Shown one piece after another: positions 34,023 to 45,950 of a stretch of 64,000 bases of DNA. The notes under the pieces are model-generated. The model made no database searches and had not been told where the DNA came from. It was given only the letters and a program-made list of their open reading frames with translations. Within the stretch, counting starts at the first letter, position 1. Each line of letters begins with the position of its first letter. The stretch is from Brachynemurus nebulosus (taxonomy: Eukaryota > Arthropoda > Insecta > Neuroptera > Myrmeleontidae): contig JAPWDM010000013.1 in NCBI GenBank assembly GCA_035578155.1, positions 7,527,527 through 7,591,526 of the forward strand, read 5' to 3'. The translations under genes and the position numbers were made by a program.

Positions 34023-35625
34023 GAAGAAGCATGGGAAAAATGTCCCCGCACGAATTTTGTCGACTCATTTTCTGCTAATTTTCAATCCATGTAGGTAAGA
34101 TTGAAATTTTCACTCTGAAAAAATTATATGTTGCTTCAAATAGAGCCAAATTTTGGAAATTATACCACAAATGTAATCTTGAAAAAAAAATATTTTCGGA
34201 CATTTAATTTTTTTAAACTATGACATACCCGGAAAAAATTTCACGACCGCCGAATTAAATACTACTACCCGCTCGCCAAGAAACAAGTTATAAACAATAT
34301 TTCAGATTTCATCACCAACTTTTGAAGTTAAAAGATCAAATAGTTTTTGGACCATACACTATACTATACTAATATCAATAATTCAATAGTAGTTAGTTCC
34401 ATGAATCATTATTAAACCGCATTATTTGGTTTTATTACGATCATTCTGCGTTATCCCACATCGAGCCCGTTCATTTTATGACCGAACCGCACCAAACTTA
34501 TAATTATGGCCACCAGATGTTATTTTAATAGATAATATTAAATAAACTGTTTTATGATTTTAATAGCTATGATGAGAAGAGTAGAAGGTTTGTAATAATA
34601 ATATTCGCTTTCTTGAACAAAATACCACATCAACGTTAGGGGTTTCCCCTCGCCAGAATGCAAGCGTGCATAATTAAATAAGAAAAAATACATAAACAAG
34701 ATAAGAAATCAGCGAAAATTTTTTTAGTATTATGCAATTTTTTATTAGTTTTGCAGATGTTTATAACCGTTGTAGAACCCACAGGAACGTGTCATTTGTG
34801 TAATCAACTTAAAATTCAATTTAGATTAGTAATTTAGATAATGCCTAATGTTATTTTTTGGTTGCCTATTTTCCTTTTATTATTCGATAATAGGGCGCTA
34901 ATCTAATTTTCCACAACTAATATTTAAAAAAAAAATTAAAATCAACGTTTTCTTATATAATCTAGTTCGGTGATTCATAAATAGATGGCATTACTTACAC
35001 TACTACTGAAAGGTTACAAATGGTTCTTTTGATTAATAGAAATTTGATTAAAAACAAATAAAAATTTAGGAAAACAAACAGTTTTTTTTTGTTTTAAAAA
35101 CCCATAAAATTTTAATTTTCAATTAAAATACGATATCTAAACAACGTTTTGAATGATGTATTAATTATGTATTGTTTTCAAAATTGTTTATTTATTTCTC
35201 AAAAAATATCTACCAGCTAATTTGGTTTCTATTTATTTTTTTTATCACATAATAAAAATACTTGAATTAGAAAAAAATTATAATAGCCTACAAATTATTC
35301 AAAATACTATGTTTGGTTTATAAATTACCATAAATATGCATAAAATTATCAAAATTTATACCTTTTTTACAAATTTTTCTTTTTTTATAAATTTTTTTTT
35401 TATAATTAAGAAATGATTAATAAATATAAATTGGTTCCCAGTGGGGTGTAGTTACAAATCAATAAATTTTTAACTAGTTTGACATGATAAATTTTGAATA
35501 TCTCTAGATACATATAATAAAACTGTAACGAAACTGTTTCTGTACATGGAATATTTTTTTGAAAATTGTACTGGTACTTTAAATAGTTATCCATGTAGAT
35601 ATCAAAACAGCGATTTTTAAAATTT
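34023..35625. other. AT-rich stretch without recognisable features
   Basis: No frame, inverted repeat or transposon end recognised. Confidence 0.35.
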
Positions 35626-35883
35626 ATGTTTGTCTGTCTATTGGACGGATTTTAATGAAATTGGTGTGATGATAACTTATTATCTGGGTCAATATCTAGG
35701 ATACTTTTTATTCCGGGAAAATGTCTCATTCCCACGGGAAAATAGAAAAACCATTTTGAGCATGTACATGCATTACGCAAAAATTATTGTACTATGCAAG
35801 TTCTGTATAATTATTACACTTATATGCTAGTCATTGAGTTTGTAACAATGCGTCACGCGAACGACGTCGGGGGTACAGCTAGT
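35626..35883 (+). repeat. Helitron- or SINE-like dispersed repeat
   Basis: Starts TTTGTCTGTCTATTGGACGG, continues with GATACTTTTTATTCCGGGAA, and ends CACGCGAACGACGTCGGGGG then TACAGCTAGT. A hairpin-prone GC-rich segment just before CTAGT recalls Helitron 3' ends (CTRR), but no 5' TC end can be confirmed. Related in style to 13269-13640. Confidence 0.45.
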
Positions 35884-36038
35884 TTTTTTTTTTATATAAA
35901 TTTATTGGCATCGGCAATACGTATACAGTACAGCTAGTTATAAATAAAGTAAATTTATAATAGACACAGATTTGGTGTGTTAGCAGTTGAAAGTACTAGT
36001 AGTAGTAGTAGTACGAAAATACTATATTGTGCAATAAG

Positions 36039-36135
36039 TGCGAGAAATTGTCGATTGCCCACGAAAGCGAAGTTGAGCGCACCGCTGTAGTGAGTGCGCT
36101 CATTCACTTGAGTGGGACAATCGACAATCCCGCAC
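36039..36135. repeat. Nested GC-rich hairpin 1
   Basis: The outer stem GTGCGAGAAATTGTCGATTG (36039 on) pairs with CAATCGACAATCCCGCAC (to 36135), allowing one or two mismatches. An inner perfect stem GAGCGCAC with GTGCGCTC lies at 36075-36101. A TAG trinucleotide run (35998-36012) precedes it. Confidence 0.8.
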
Positions 36136-36383
36136 GAGTTACACATACTATTTTTTATTACGAATTTGACATACTTTTTTCTATTATTATCACTATTTTT
36201 GACATTTTTATTACTTTTTAAAATAATATTTTTAAGTGTTCGTCTTTTTTTTCTGAATTAATTATCGTTTAAATTACTTTGTTGGTGGTTTCTATAGAAA
36301 TAATTATGAAATATTTATTAAATGAAAAATTAAGAGGCGGCTTTTCGTGTTTTGATTAAACTTTTCGTGTTTTATTGTCAATT

Positions 36384-36495
36384 TACGTGTGGAAAGTTAC
36401 TTTTCACACGTAAAAAAGTATGCGGGAAGAGTACAGTGGGCAAACAGCTATTTTGCGCACAGAAATATGTGCGCCAAGTTAGTACTGCTCCCGCA
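36384..36495. repeat. Nested GC-rich hairpin 2
   Basis: ACGTGTGGAAAG-TTAC-TTTTCACACGT (36384-36410) is followed by an outer stem TGCGGGAAGAGTAC with GTACTGCTCCCGCA (36421-36434 and 36482-36495), enclosing GCGCACA with TGTGCGC. It is similar in layout to hairpin 1, 300 bp upstream. Confidence 0.78.
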
Positions 36496-36499
36496 TGAG

Positions 36500-39400
36500 T
36501 AACAAAAAACTAATTACATTTTGGACTGGCGATTGGGGGCAGTCAGGGCTGTAACTTCAAAAGAGTTGTTTTTATGTTTTGGCACTTTTTGTCAAATCTT
36601 TACGTAAGCAAAATCTTCCACTCCAAAGGAACATGGCTGCCCTGAGTATTAATTTCTAAAGAAAGTTGACTTTTTTACTGAATTTCTTTCTTTTTTTTTG
36701 ATGGTTAACAAATAATTATTACCCTCATGTTTTTTTATCCTCACTTCAAAGGTGGAATATAAATAATTAATCCATTCAACTCCTATTTAAGGGTTGATTT
36801 AACCCTCGAAAATTATCTACTAAGGTGAATCCCATATGTTTAACAATACAATATATTGCCACTACTGAAATTTAAAATTGAAACCGGAGGGCTTAAAGAT
36901 ATACGCCAATACTTTATACCAACATACAATTAATACTAATGAATATGAATGTGTAGTTTGTGGGCTACAGAGAGGTAAACGGGTGGGGGGGGGAGGTATC
37001 ATGTGTGCTGTTTGTTGGGGTTCTAGTAATTGTGATTTATCGTAACGATACCAAGTGAACATATGATCTTTTTACCCCGTCGATAAATTGACAACATATT
37101 TTATCGGTAATTGAGGATTTTTAATAAACTGTTGTTTGGTGAGCTTGTAATGGGACGTACCTACAGGTACCAGGTGAATTTGAATGAAATATTTCCAGAA
37201 ATGTCGCGTGTGGTTATGTTTAGTTGATGATGGCACTTCGTAAGGAATCATATTAACGTACCTATATCAGATCCCCCTTAAAGCTATTAAGACTACGCGC
37301 TTTGAATAGTTAAAAATATTTATTTAATGTTTTTTGTGTTTCGATTTAAAACTTTCATGGTAAGAGCATAAGATTTGAAATAAATTGTGCTTGTTTGAAA
37401 CACATTTCTTGATATTTTGGAAAATCAAAGGCTTAGAAGTAAATTTCGAAAACAATAGAATCAAATTTTAGGCGCAAAGATTTTTTTGATCCATCTATCT
37501 TAAAAGTTTTTAAAAGTTTTCAACATTCACAAGAAAAATAAGAGAGCCCTTTAAAAAATTTGAAAATTTTTCAAATTCGCATGACTTATAAAAAAAAAAA
37601 CTTCGTCCTTAAAATAATGGCAGCAATTTGAATTACATTCCTGTCAAATTTCATCGATCTTCATAAAGGGAGTCTGGAAAACTCGAAAAAAACTAGTACT
37701 TTTCGGTTTTTTCAAAAACTCCTCCTATAGTCATACGTCCAGAAAATTTCTATCCAACCAAGCCCGACGAGAGGGGAGGGTGGCCGGATCTGCAGCTCCG
37801 GTGCTCGGGTTCGAAGAGGTGGCTCCGAATGAGTAATACTTTGAAAATTTTAGAGACAGATGTTGATTTTTTTTTGTTAGTGTCAACTATATTGTAAGAG
37901 ATAAATTTTTTACATTTTTTAAGCTTTGCTCCATGACCTTGTACCTGGCTTTTTGGTTTGTTTTTGGGATTTTTAAGATTTCGGAATCTCAATATTTGGT
38001 AAAAACCGTATGTGTCTAAACTGATGTAATTACCATACTTTCAAGTCAATTTCAACTATGACTTGGTTTATTAAGAGTCTTGTATAGATGGAATGTAAAT
38101 CGAGTTTAACTCTGAATTATGTTAGATCTCCTAACCTCACTTTATTCAGTCTACGACGTTGTTAAGAATCCAGTAAGACATAAATCCACACCTAGACATA
38201 ACCCTTTCTCTCTTTTATTGAATAATAAAATACTGGTCACTATGGTGGACTAAACACATAAAACCAAAATTTGCCTAAATAATTAATTAAAGGAATTTAT
38301 TACCTATGTTGTTTTAGTGTAAACAATTTCTAACGAACACTTCAAAAAATATTCCCAATTTCTTCTTTTTATTTTTTAATTTACAACAAATGTTACATCT
38401 GTTTGATTTTGAGTTCAGTAATATCACAATTTCAAATGACTTACATATTTTGTAAAATCTTATAATTTTCCACAAAATTTTGAATTGAAGATTGAAATAA
38501 AATTTAGAGGACCAGTTTTGAGTTCATCAAACCTTGTTGAAACGAAATTGGTATCTGTAATTATATCTTTATTGAACTTTTTTTCGATCAACAACCTTCT
38601 ATAATATGAAGACGTTGATTTGTGACTTCTTAATATAATTTAGGTAGTGTTTGTTTTTTACTTGTTTCGGTGGTATTAACAGGTGATTTAGTGTTATTAG
38701 ATCTTGATTTATGATCGTGATAGTAGTGTATTGATAGGTATTCGATATCGAAATGTTACTATACGTTCAAGTTAGGTGGGTACCTCTACCTAATAAAATT
38801 GAAATTAATAAAATTTTAATCGAATATTTCGTAATAAAATGTTTATAGAAAGAAGAAAATTTTTTATATTGAATTTAATTAATTAAATATATGTGGTTAA
38901 GAATAAAGTAGGTAGTTGAGATTGTAATATTCTGACGAAAATAATTTTTTATGAATGAAATATACACTTCTTTACAATTTCGGGACTAGAGTCCCAAACT
39001 TTAGTGCCTCATTATAGGGATTGAAATATCATTTTTAACGTCGAGAATGCAAAAATTCCTTTGCTTCCATTTTGATCACCAATTAGTATACGTATTTTTT
39101 TTTTTTAGAATAGGACCACTCAGTAATTTCGTCGAATTTCAAAATTTTTTTTCCAAACTGGTGCCAATTAGCGATAAATCAACATTTTTGTTTAATAATG
39201 TGTCTCCCACTTTAGTAAAAATTAGTTCGGGTCTTAGTTCGACCTGTACCTGTGCCGCCATTTTATTTTGTAAATTGGGCGAACTAATTTTTTTTGCATA
39301 CCCCAGATTCCGTATAATACACTCTAAAAAGTTTTCGTATTGACTGCGTAATTTGTTACGGAGAAAAAAATTCTCGAATAAAACCTTTTCTGACCTTCCT

Positions 39401-39577
39401 TTCTCTACCTAATATCTATCACTGTTAATTCATGAACAAAGTACAAATTCTTTAGATACCTAAGTATTCGAAGAATTAACCATATTAAGTCCCCACATTT
39501 TGAATCTAGATACTTTTCTCTCACGAATATTCGACAAGACATAAATTTCTTTGCATTGAAATTATAATACTACCATT
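36500..39577. other. AT-rich stretch with part of dispersed repeat Y
   Basis: 37560-37840 belongs to repeat Y: TTTCATCGATCTTCATAAA resembles 17085, and CCGACGAGAGGGGAGGGTGG with GGGTTCGAAGAGG resembles 26850. GGTTCGAAG recalls a polymerase III B box, but no tRNA fold is visible. The rest has short frames only. Confidence 0.4.
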
Positions 39578-39665
39578 TACTAAATTAAAATTTATTTATA
39601 ATACTACCAAGAAAATTATACTTTTTCAAATACATGAAAAAGTATAATTTTCTTGGTAGTATTAT
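39578..39665. repeat. Palindrome interrupted by a hAT MITE
   Basis: ATAATACTACCAAGAAAATT and onward pairs around a centre at 39631-39632 with the complement ending GGTAGTATTAT at 39665. The outer left arm (about 39578-39597) has its partner after the hAT insertion at 40572-40593 (AGTATAATTAATAAATTTTA), so the MITE landed in the right arm. Confidence 0.8.
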
Positions 39666-40571
39666 CAGCCCCGGATCTACGATTTTTTAGACCCGGGGCA
39701 GAAACTTAAAAATGCCCCCCCTCCCTTTCCAACGTTTGACATAAATTGTCAAAAAAACTAAAATAAGTATATAAGTCCAAAACTTCAATTTTTTCCGTTG
39801 CGACAATGATAAAAATTGAGGGTTTTGTAAAAGATCAAGATAGGTACAAGTTGATTTTTTATTTTGATAAATCTACTCCGAAAGCATTACAAGTTGTACA
39901 AATTTTTAATTTTTATCACCAGCCCCATCAAAGTTACAGGGACGGAAAATTCCAAAATTTGGAAAAAAGTAAATTTTCGGAAGTTTGTAATAATTAAAGG
40001 ATACAAGTTTCACAATTGAAATAGTGTGTATTTGTTTCATAATGGGTAGTTGTACCCGTATAGCTATTCTCATAAAAAATACTAAGCGAGGTTTAAAACA
40101 TTCCTTCTATAAGAAAAAAAAATATTCAAAAAGTGAATTTTTCTAAATTTTGATATCCAACTTTAGATAAAGTTTTCTTATGAAAGGGACGAAAATAGGT
40201 TAAATATGGACATTACTTAAAATAATTTTTATTACCTTTAAAATGGTTTTTATTTCAACCTTTTAGGATGAACGGTTTATGAAATAGGTGCATTGGCATA
40301 AATGGCTGCAAACACAAAAATCCACGCAAATTGGAAACCAAATATGGCTACTACGCTTAAACGGTTCAAGATAATTTTTTTAAGAATTGTTCTCAATACT
40401 TCAAATATAATAGAAACAACTGGAAGAATATTAATTTTTTCTAAAATGGTTGAACAACCAACTAGTTTTTTAGACTATTTTATATAGACTCACCTAGTAT
40501 GATTTTGGTGCCCCCTGAAATTGTCGCCCGGGGCAGGGGTCCCGGTTTGCATCCACTTAGACCCGGGTCTG
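39666..40571. mobile_element. hAT MITE with CAGMCCCGG ends
   Basis: Begins CAGCCCCGGATCTACG and ends with the complement of CAGACCCGGGTCTAAGTGG. The flanking octamers AGTATTAT (39658-39665) and AGTATAAT (40572-40579) match at seven of eight positions. Both subterminal regions have CCCGGGGC blocks. A plus-strand 63-residue frame at 39806-39997 has no recognisable domain. Confidence 0.8.
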
Positions 40572-40593
40572 AGTATAATTAATAAATTTTAAG

Positions 40594-41246
40594 AACAGTG
40601 TTGATAAAGACAATAAAGGATAAATACGCTGTAGGTACACGCATTGTCACTTCTGACTTTATGAGGTTGTACTGTACTATTTCCTAACATTTCCCTGTAC
40701 ATCAGTTTTATTTTATTTTTTGTCCGCTACGAACAATTAAACATATTTTATCTATTATCGAGTTTCGCAACTCAAAAAAAAAAAAAACAAAAAAAAACAA
40801 CCAAACTAACACAGGATACCTACATAGAGACAACATAAAACATTAGCAAATAATTATATATTTATTCAATGCAAATATTATTATACAAATAATTAAAGTA
40901 TATTTTATCTATTATTAATTAACTTGAAACGAAAAAACATTGGTTTGCTTTTATCTGTGATCACTGGCCAATCACCAACGTACGACTAGCAAGCGATACT
41001 AGCGACCCTAGCGACTGTATTGTGTAGATATATAGCAGGTAATAACATTGGCAAAGTACAATGATTGCAAAAGGTAGAAATAATAATACGAATTTATATT
41101 ATGGAATAGTGTATTTGTGTGTATTGAGTAATGCAATTATTTAAATTTTTTACACTGTTTCATTTAGATACGGGGACGCGCACTATTATAAAAGTGTGCT
41201 GAGAGACAATATTATGGTCTTAGGGTTCCGTAAAGTCACGGAGTCC
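40594..41246. other. Spacer
   Basis: Contains CTAGCAAGCGATACTAGCGA-type short repeats near 40985-41020. No gene recognised. Confidence 0.35.
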
Positions 41247-42040
41247 TAATGCGGCCCATACACGGTTCAACTTGTTGTATTACCTAGTTGTACTACAAGT
41301 TGAATTGTTTGCCATACACTATTAAACTATTCATTCAACTTGTTGTCCAACTTCAGTTATTCACAATTTTTGAAAAAAAGAACTTCGTTAAAATTAAGGA
41401 TAAAATTCTTGCCTTAGCAGTAATTTCAGAAAGTAGTGAAGAAAGCGTGAGCAAATGAAAAGAAAGAAAATGGAGCAAAGAATGGTTGTGAAAAAAATTT
41501 TCTAATGAAAAACTATTAAGAAAATTAGCGAATGTGAGCCAATTATAAAAATTATATGCGAATGAACGAAGAAATTATTAATGATATTTTAATCAAAATA
41601 AGACCTTTAATAATCAAAGAAGATACGTTCATGCGTGATGCAATTTCTGCAAAAACACGCTTGGGAGTTACATTAGGGTTTCTTGCAACGTGAAATTCTT
41701 TTGAAGATTTAAAATTTTCAAGTGCAGTATCACCGTAAGCTATTGGAAACAACAAATAAAATCAAATATTTAAACTTTCCAATTGTTACCGCTGTAAATA
41801 TTTTGTTGATTTACACCCTTTACTCCATATATATACTGGTCTTGTTGTTCAACTACCCCACACACAGTACAACATGTTCATAGACCATTTGCTTCGCCCA
41901 CGTAAAATCAAAATATTTTGATTTTACTTCAACCGTTTATGCAACCATCAAAATAGTTGACCAACTACCCCACACACGATTCAACATGTTGTACAACTCA
42001 ACCAGGTTGTACAACAAGTTGAATCGTGTATGGGCATTAT
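41247..42040 (+). mobile_element. PIF/Harbinger-derived element
   Basis: The ends are inverted: AATGCGGCCCATACACGG at the left and the complement of AATGCCCATACACGATTC at the right, with TTCAACTTGTTGT words in both subterminal regions. The right subterminal region forms a near-perfect hairpin (41975-42031). The interior carries a decayed Harbinger-type transposase N-terminal part (41390-41760). The 3-bp target duplication cannot be fixed with certainty. Confidence 0.75.
41390..41760 (+). pseudogene. Decayed Harbinger transposase, N-terminal part
   Basis: In successive plus-strand frames one reads KERKWSKEWL, KKFSNEKLLRKLANVSQL, then YMRMNEEIINDILIKIRP, EDTFMRDAISAKTRLGVTLG and FLAT followed by a stop, then SFEDLKFSSAVSP. 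This order (W-S-K-W, FS-x-LL-x-EL, R-x-AI-x-RL-x-TL-x-FLATG, sFeDLkfs) is the hallmark of the region upstream of the DDE domain in PIF/Harbinger transposases. There are several stops and a frameshift, and the catalytic domain is absent. Confidence 0.85.
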
Positions 42041-43502
42041 AGTTTTGTCAGCACACTCCTCATAAATCCCACATCTTTGCATGTAGGTATATGCTGCAGT
42101 TCAAAATCTCAATTAATAAATAGTAAAAAAAAAACTTGATCAATTTTTATAAGGTCATATCCATGTTGAAAACTGGGGATAAAAATTTTTCTCACGTACC
42201 AATTTATGTAGGACTCAAAAAATGAAGTTTAGGTTTCTTTTATCACTTTTCATTTTTAGGTCTCGTTTGGGAAATATAGAACTTAGAAGTGAGGTTTTTT
42301 CTGTACCCAGCTGTAATTTTGTAATTGTAAGTCCAAGAAAATTTGACAAAAATACCGATCTTATTAAATTAATTTAAATTAATTATGTTGGTAACCTTTG
42401 AAAATATGCGCAAGAAAAAAAAAGAAAATCCAAATGTTATTTAAAGCGTAATTTTGTATCGAGAAACAATATATTGGGATAAAATATAGGAATACTAAAT
42501 TTCCTATATTTTATCCCGAATTTTATTAAATTTTTTACTAATTGACTACGAAACCCGGATTTAATATGTGTCCAACACGCACTCGATTATTTTTAATGTG
42601 ATTGTATAGTAATGTAAGTATCTAATTGTAAATGTAGAGTACAGTGGTGGCCATACATAAATTAACAGTAATGTCTGTTTACAAACCAGCCATGTCTGTC
42701 CGTAAACCAGTCAGGTCATACAGAATTAGGTACCTAATAAAAAAATAAAATTTTATGAATTTGTTAATGTTTCGGCTAGAATTTCAAAAACTATACTCAA
42801 CCAATTCCAAAAATTGTTCCACTAGAAGCTGAACTAATATCGGGTACATTTTAAAAAAAGATAAAAACTATCCTCTAGGAGTTTGGCGCCCCAGAAAGGT
42901 CCCAAAAGAAACGGTCGGATGGATCGTTCTGAAATGCTTCACGTTGGCTATCACTCTCAATATTTATGTAGATCAACTAAATTAGAAAATATTTTTTTTC
43001 CATATATTTGCATTACTCAGTAAATGTTTTAATATCAATTCAAAATTATTGGTTCTGGTTTATGACAGACTACAGACTACTGGAGTCTAAGATCGCACTA
43101 AAAGTTCTACAGGAAGTCATAAAAATTTGTTTATTCATTAACCATTTCGTATAAATTTCCCTAGCGGCATGTTATTGTTATGAATTTAATGACATAAATG
43201 AAATCAATCAGTAATATTTGGTTACAAAAGAAATAAAAAATTAAAACATAATGAGTTTATGTTTTATGCAATTTTATTACAAAGTATCCCATAATAATAT
43301 TTATACAAATACCAATTTTCAGTGATGATATAATATTATTATTATTATACAAGCATAATATTATAATACCTTCGGTGGAAGTACTTGTAAGAATCCATTA
43401 TAAGTATATACAAACACTCATACATTTCGGAGCGTATCTCTTCTCATTGTCAATACCTGACATACAGAGTGTCTCATTTACTGTACCGCAGACATTACTT
43501 TA
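42041..43502. other. AT-rich stretch with a small palindrome
   Basis: GGGATAAAATATAGGAA (42476-42492) and its complement (42501-42517) form a 17-bp hairpin. CATACAGAGTGTCTCATTTA near 43462 resembles a solitary Tc1/mariner end. No gene recognised. Confidence 0.45.
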
Positions 43503-43504
43503 CA

Positions 43505-43548
43505 AAGTTCATTTCAAGTGTACGGTATAGTACACTTGAAATGAACTT
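43505..43548. repeat. 19-bp perfect inverted repeat
   Basis: AAGTTCATTTCAAGTGTAC (43505-43523) and its exact complement (43530-43548) are separated by six bases. Near the ACAGAGTGTCTC end, this could be part of a mariner-type remnant. Confidence 0.8.
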
Positions 43549-43901
43549 CTTTGGTTCTGGAAGAAATTATATGAAGTTTGAGCATGCTAAAGCATTGATT
43601 CCTGGAGTAATAGCCATGGATTTGGTCTCGACCCAAGCTACGTTAGCGAACGTTTTCTCTCTGGTTTACAACTTCAAATGTAATTTTAGCAGATTTGCTC
43701 TAAATAGATGACTACAGAGGTACACCTTCAAAATCCTTACCACTCCTCTGAATTCTTATACGCATCTGAAATCAAATTGTATTTTGTTCAGAGAAAGCAT
43801 AAAAAATAGTAGTGTTCGTGACATTAGTTTTGAACAGCAAATCTTAAACTATGAAACGGTTACAAAAATGATTTTATCGAAATAAGAAGAAAAAGCAAGT
43901 T

Positions 43902-44030
43902 ATGGTACAATTTATTAATATTCCTCTGTTGCCAGGCAAGAGCATAGATATCACATTAAATAAAGCAGACCGCGTGGTTCAAATGGAAGAAGCTGAGGTA
44001 AAAAAGGATTTCTGTAGGGCCCAGGAATAG
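43902..44030 (+). other. Candidate short coding segment
   Basis: An ATG at 43902 starts a 42-residue frame to a stop at 44028-44030, containing FINIPLLPGKSIDITLNKAD and RVVQMEEAEVKK. Its composition is less AT-driven than neighbouring frames. GAGGTAAAA at 43993-44001 could be a splice donor, giving an exon of 94 nt. No family is recognised; it may be a fragment of an old element. Confidence 0.2.
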
Positions 44031-44191
44031 CAGTTTAATCATAAATATTATTTTGCCTTGAACAAAAACTGTGTTTTTTTTACGACACTATAACTTCTGA
44101 AGCAGACGATAGATTAACTTAAATATAAAGTTTTTTTTCGAAAAACCTTTCTTTGTACAAGCGGTTCCCGACTTAAAAATGAAGCAACTAC

Positions 44192-44511
44192 TAGGCCGCA
44201 ACTAGGCTGGGGCAGCCGGGGCATTGACCCGGGGCCCCCAGCCAAAAGGGGCCCCCAAGAGAATACGAGAAATTCCAAATTTATAAATTTTTTGGCAATT
44301 TTAAGGGCGGTATAATTAGGGCAGCAAACGAGCGATAAGCAAAAAAAAGCTCGCCGTTTTTTATATTTGTGGGGGAGCGAAATTTTAAGGACGACTGACG
44401 AGCAAAAAAAGAAAAGGTCATCGCTTAATTTAATTTTTGGCCCCGCGGCGGCGCAAGGGCCCCGATGTATTTTCTGCGCCGGGGCCTTTGAAGACCTAGT
44501 TACGGCCCTGA
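44192..44511. mobile_element. hAT MITE with CAGGGCCGTAACTAGG ends, copy 1
   Basis: Left TAGGCCGCAACTAGG and right CCTAGTTACGGCCCTGA are inverted ends. The flanking octamers GCAACTAC (44184-44191) and GCAACTAG (44512-44519) match at seven of eight positions. GGGGCCCC blocks flank both ends. The 133-residue minus frame at 44114-44515 follows this repeat and is not a gene. Confidence 0.82.
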
Positions 44512-44519
44512 GCAACTAG

Positions 44520-45815
44520 CTTCACAAGCCTGTAGAGCGCTAGTTCAAATCGTAGGGTACGGGCTGTCGGTCGAGAAGAACCAGTGCTGGATTTTGAAAG
44601 AAAAAAGTATTAATAGTCGATGAACATCCTAGATCCGAACTAATTACTGTCCAGTGGGGCCAACCTTAAATTCTGCACAATTTTAGCACTAATCAACATC
44701 TGCTATACTGTTCCATTCGTATCTTCTTGCAACCACCAATTTCTTTGTCACACAAAACCATTTCATCATGCTGAAGAAGCACAACATCCGGTACAATACA
44801 TCCACATGAATGTTCCAGTTCAAGGTAAACCAATTTAAAATCAACTCCGCCTTTTCAGAGTCAGCATTTCATATTTAATTTTAGTTTAATAGTAAACAAT
44901 AAATCAATAAGAGATGAAGAACGTGTAGTATTAAAGCATCCAGCAGTCAATAACAACACATATAGAACAACATGCATTACGCGGTGTGTATATCTGATCG
45001 AATATTATCGTTTAATTGAAAATAAAAGTTGTTATTTTAAATACTTGAACGATCCATTAAATACACCCCCCTGACCGCACCCCACCACACATCCTCGCGT
45101 GTAATTATTAATAATCTTGTGTTGATCTGTTTATCGTACGTAATATTTATTATGGGTACCTATTGATAATATGTAAGAGTATTGAGAGGTATTTTTAATA
45201 ATAATTAAATAATATTTTTTTTTTTTTGTAATAGAGGAATTCAGTGAGTTATTGTAGAGGGAAAAGGTATGGAGATTTATTATTTTGATTCTTAACCCGG
45301 CATGTGTACACTAAATTTTCGAGAGCACGGAGTGTACACTGGGTCTTTTAAGGAACGGGTCTTGGGTAAACTGGGTCTTGCTTTTTGAAGTGTCTTCTAC
45401 ATGGCTCAGCAGTTGCCAGAGTCAAAAGTTTAAAACCGTTGTTAATAAAAATGGAACAATAATTCAAAAAGTATGAAAAACGAAAATTTATTAAAAAATT
45501 CCTAATTCTATAATGAACGACTATTAAAAAAAAACGGTTTTAGGCTTTTGTAGCCTATACTATGAGCTTTCAAAAGAATATAGTCTTTTTGGCATCGGCT
45601 CCAAAAAGTTGAATTATTCAAGCACCTGAAAATGGGGAATGTTTACGGGCAATTTACAATAAACGCAGCAGTAATTATTTAGCACAAAATGAGTTTTTAT
45701 TATTGAAAATACAAAAGAAATTAAATATTAATAGAAAGAAACCGAAAAAGCAAAAAAGTAAAGAAAACAAAAAAAAATGGGGCAAAACTTTGCTTTCTAT
45801 AAAAAAAAATCACTT
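44520..45815. other. AT-rich stretch without recognisable features
   Basis: No frame, inverted repeat or transposon end recognised. Confidence 0.35.
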
Positions 45816-45950
45816 CTTGCTCACTTGAGTCTTGGTATTGGTCTTGCAGCCATATTTATAGTCTTGGTCTTGGTCTTGGTATACATAGTCTTGGCCTTGG
45901 TCTTGGTCTTGCAAAAAATGCAAGACCAAGACTAATTTTGCTCATCACTA
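45816..45950. mobile_element. hAT MITE, hexamer family, copy 5 (right end only)
   Basis: Starts abruptly at CTTGCTCACTTGAGTCTTGG and runs through TCTTGG arrays to TTTTGCTCATCACTA. The left two thirds are missing. Confidence 0.85.

Noticed and set aside
44114..44515. 133-residue minus-strand frame
   Set aside because: It coincides with a 320-bp hAT MITE with a TSD, so the open frame reflects a GC-rich repeat.
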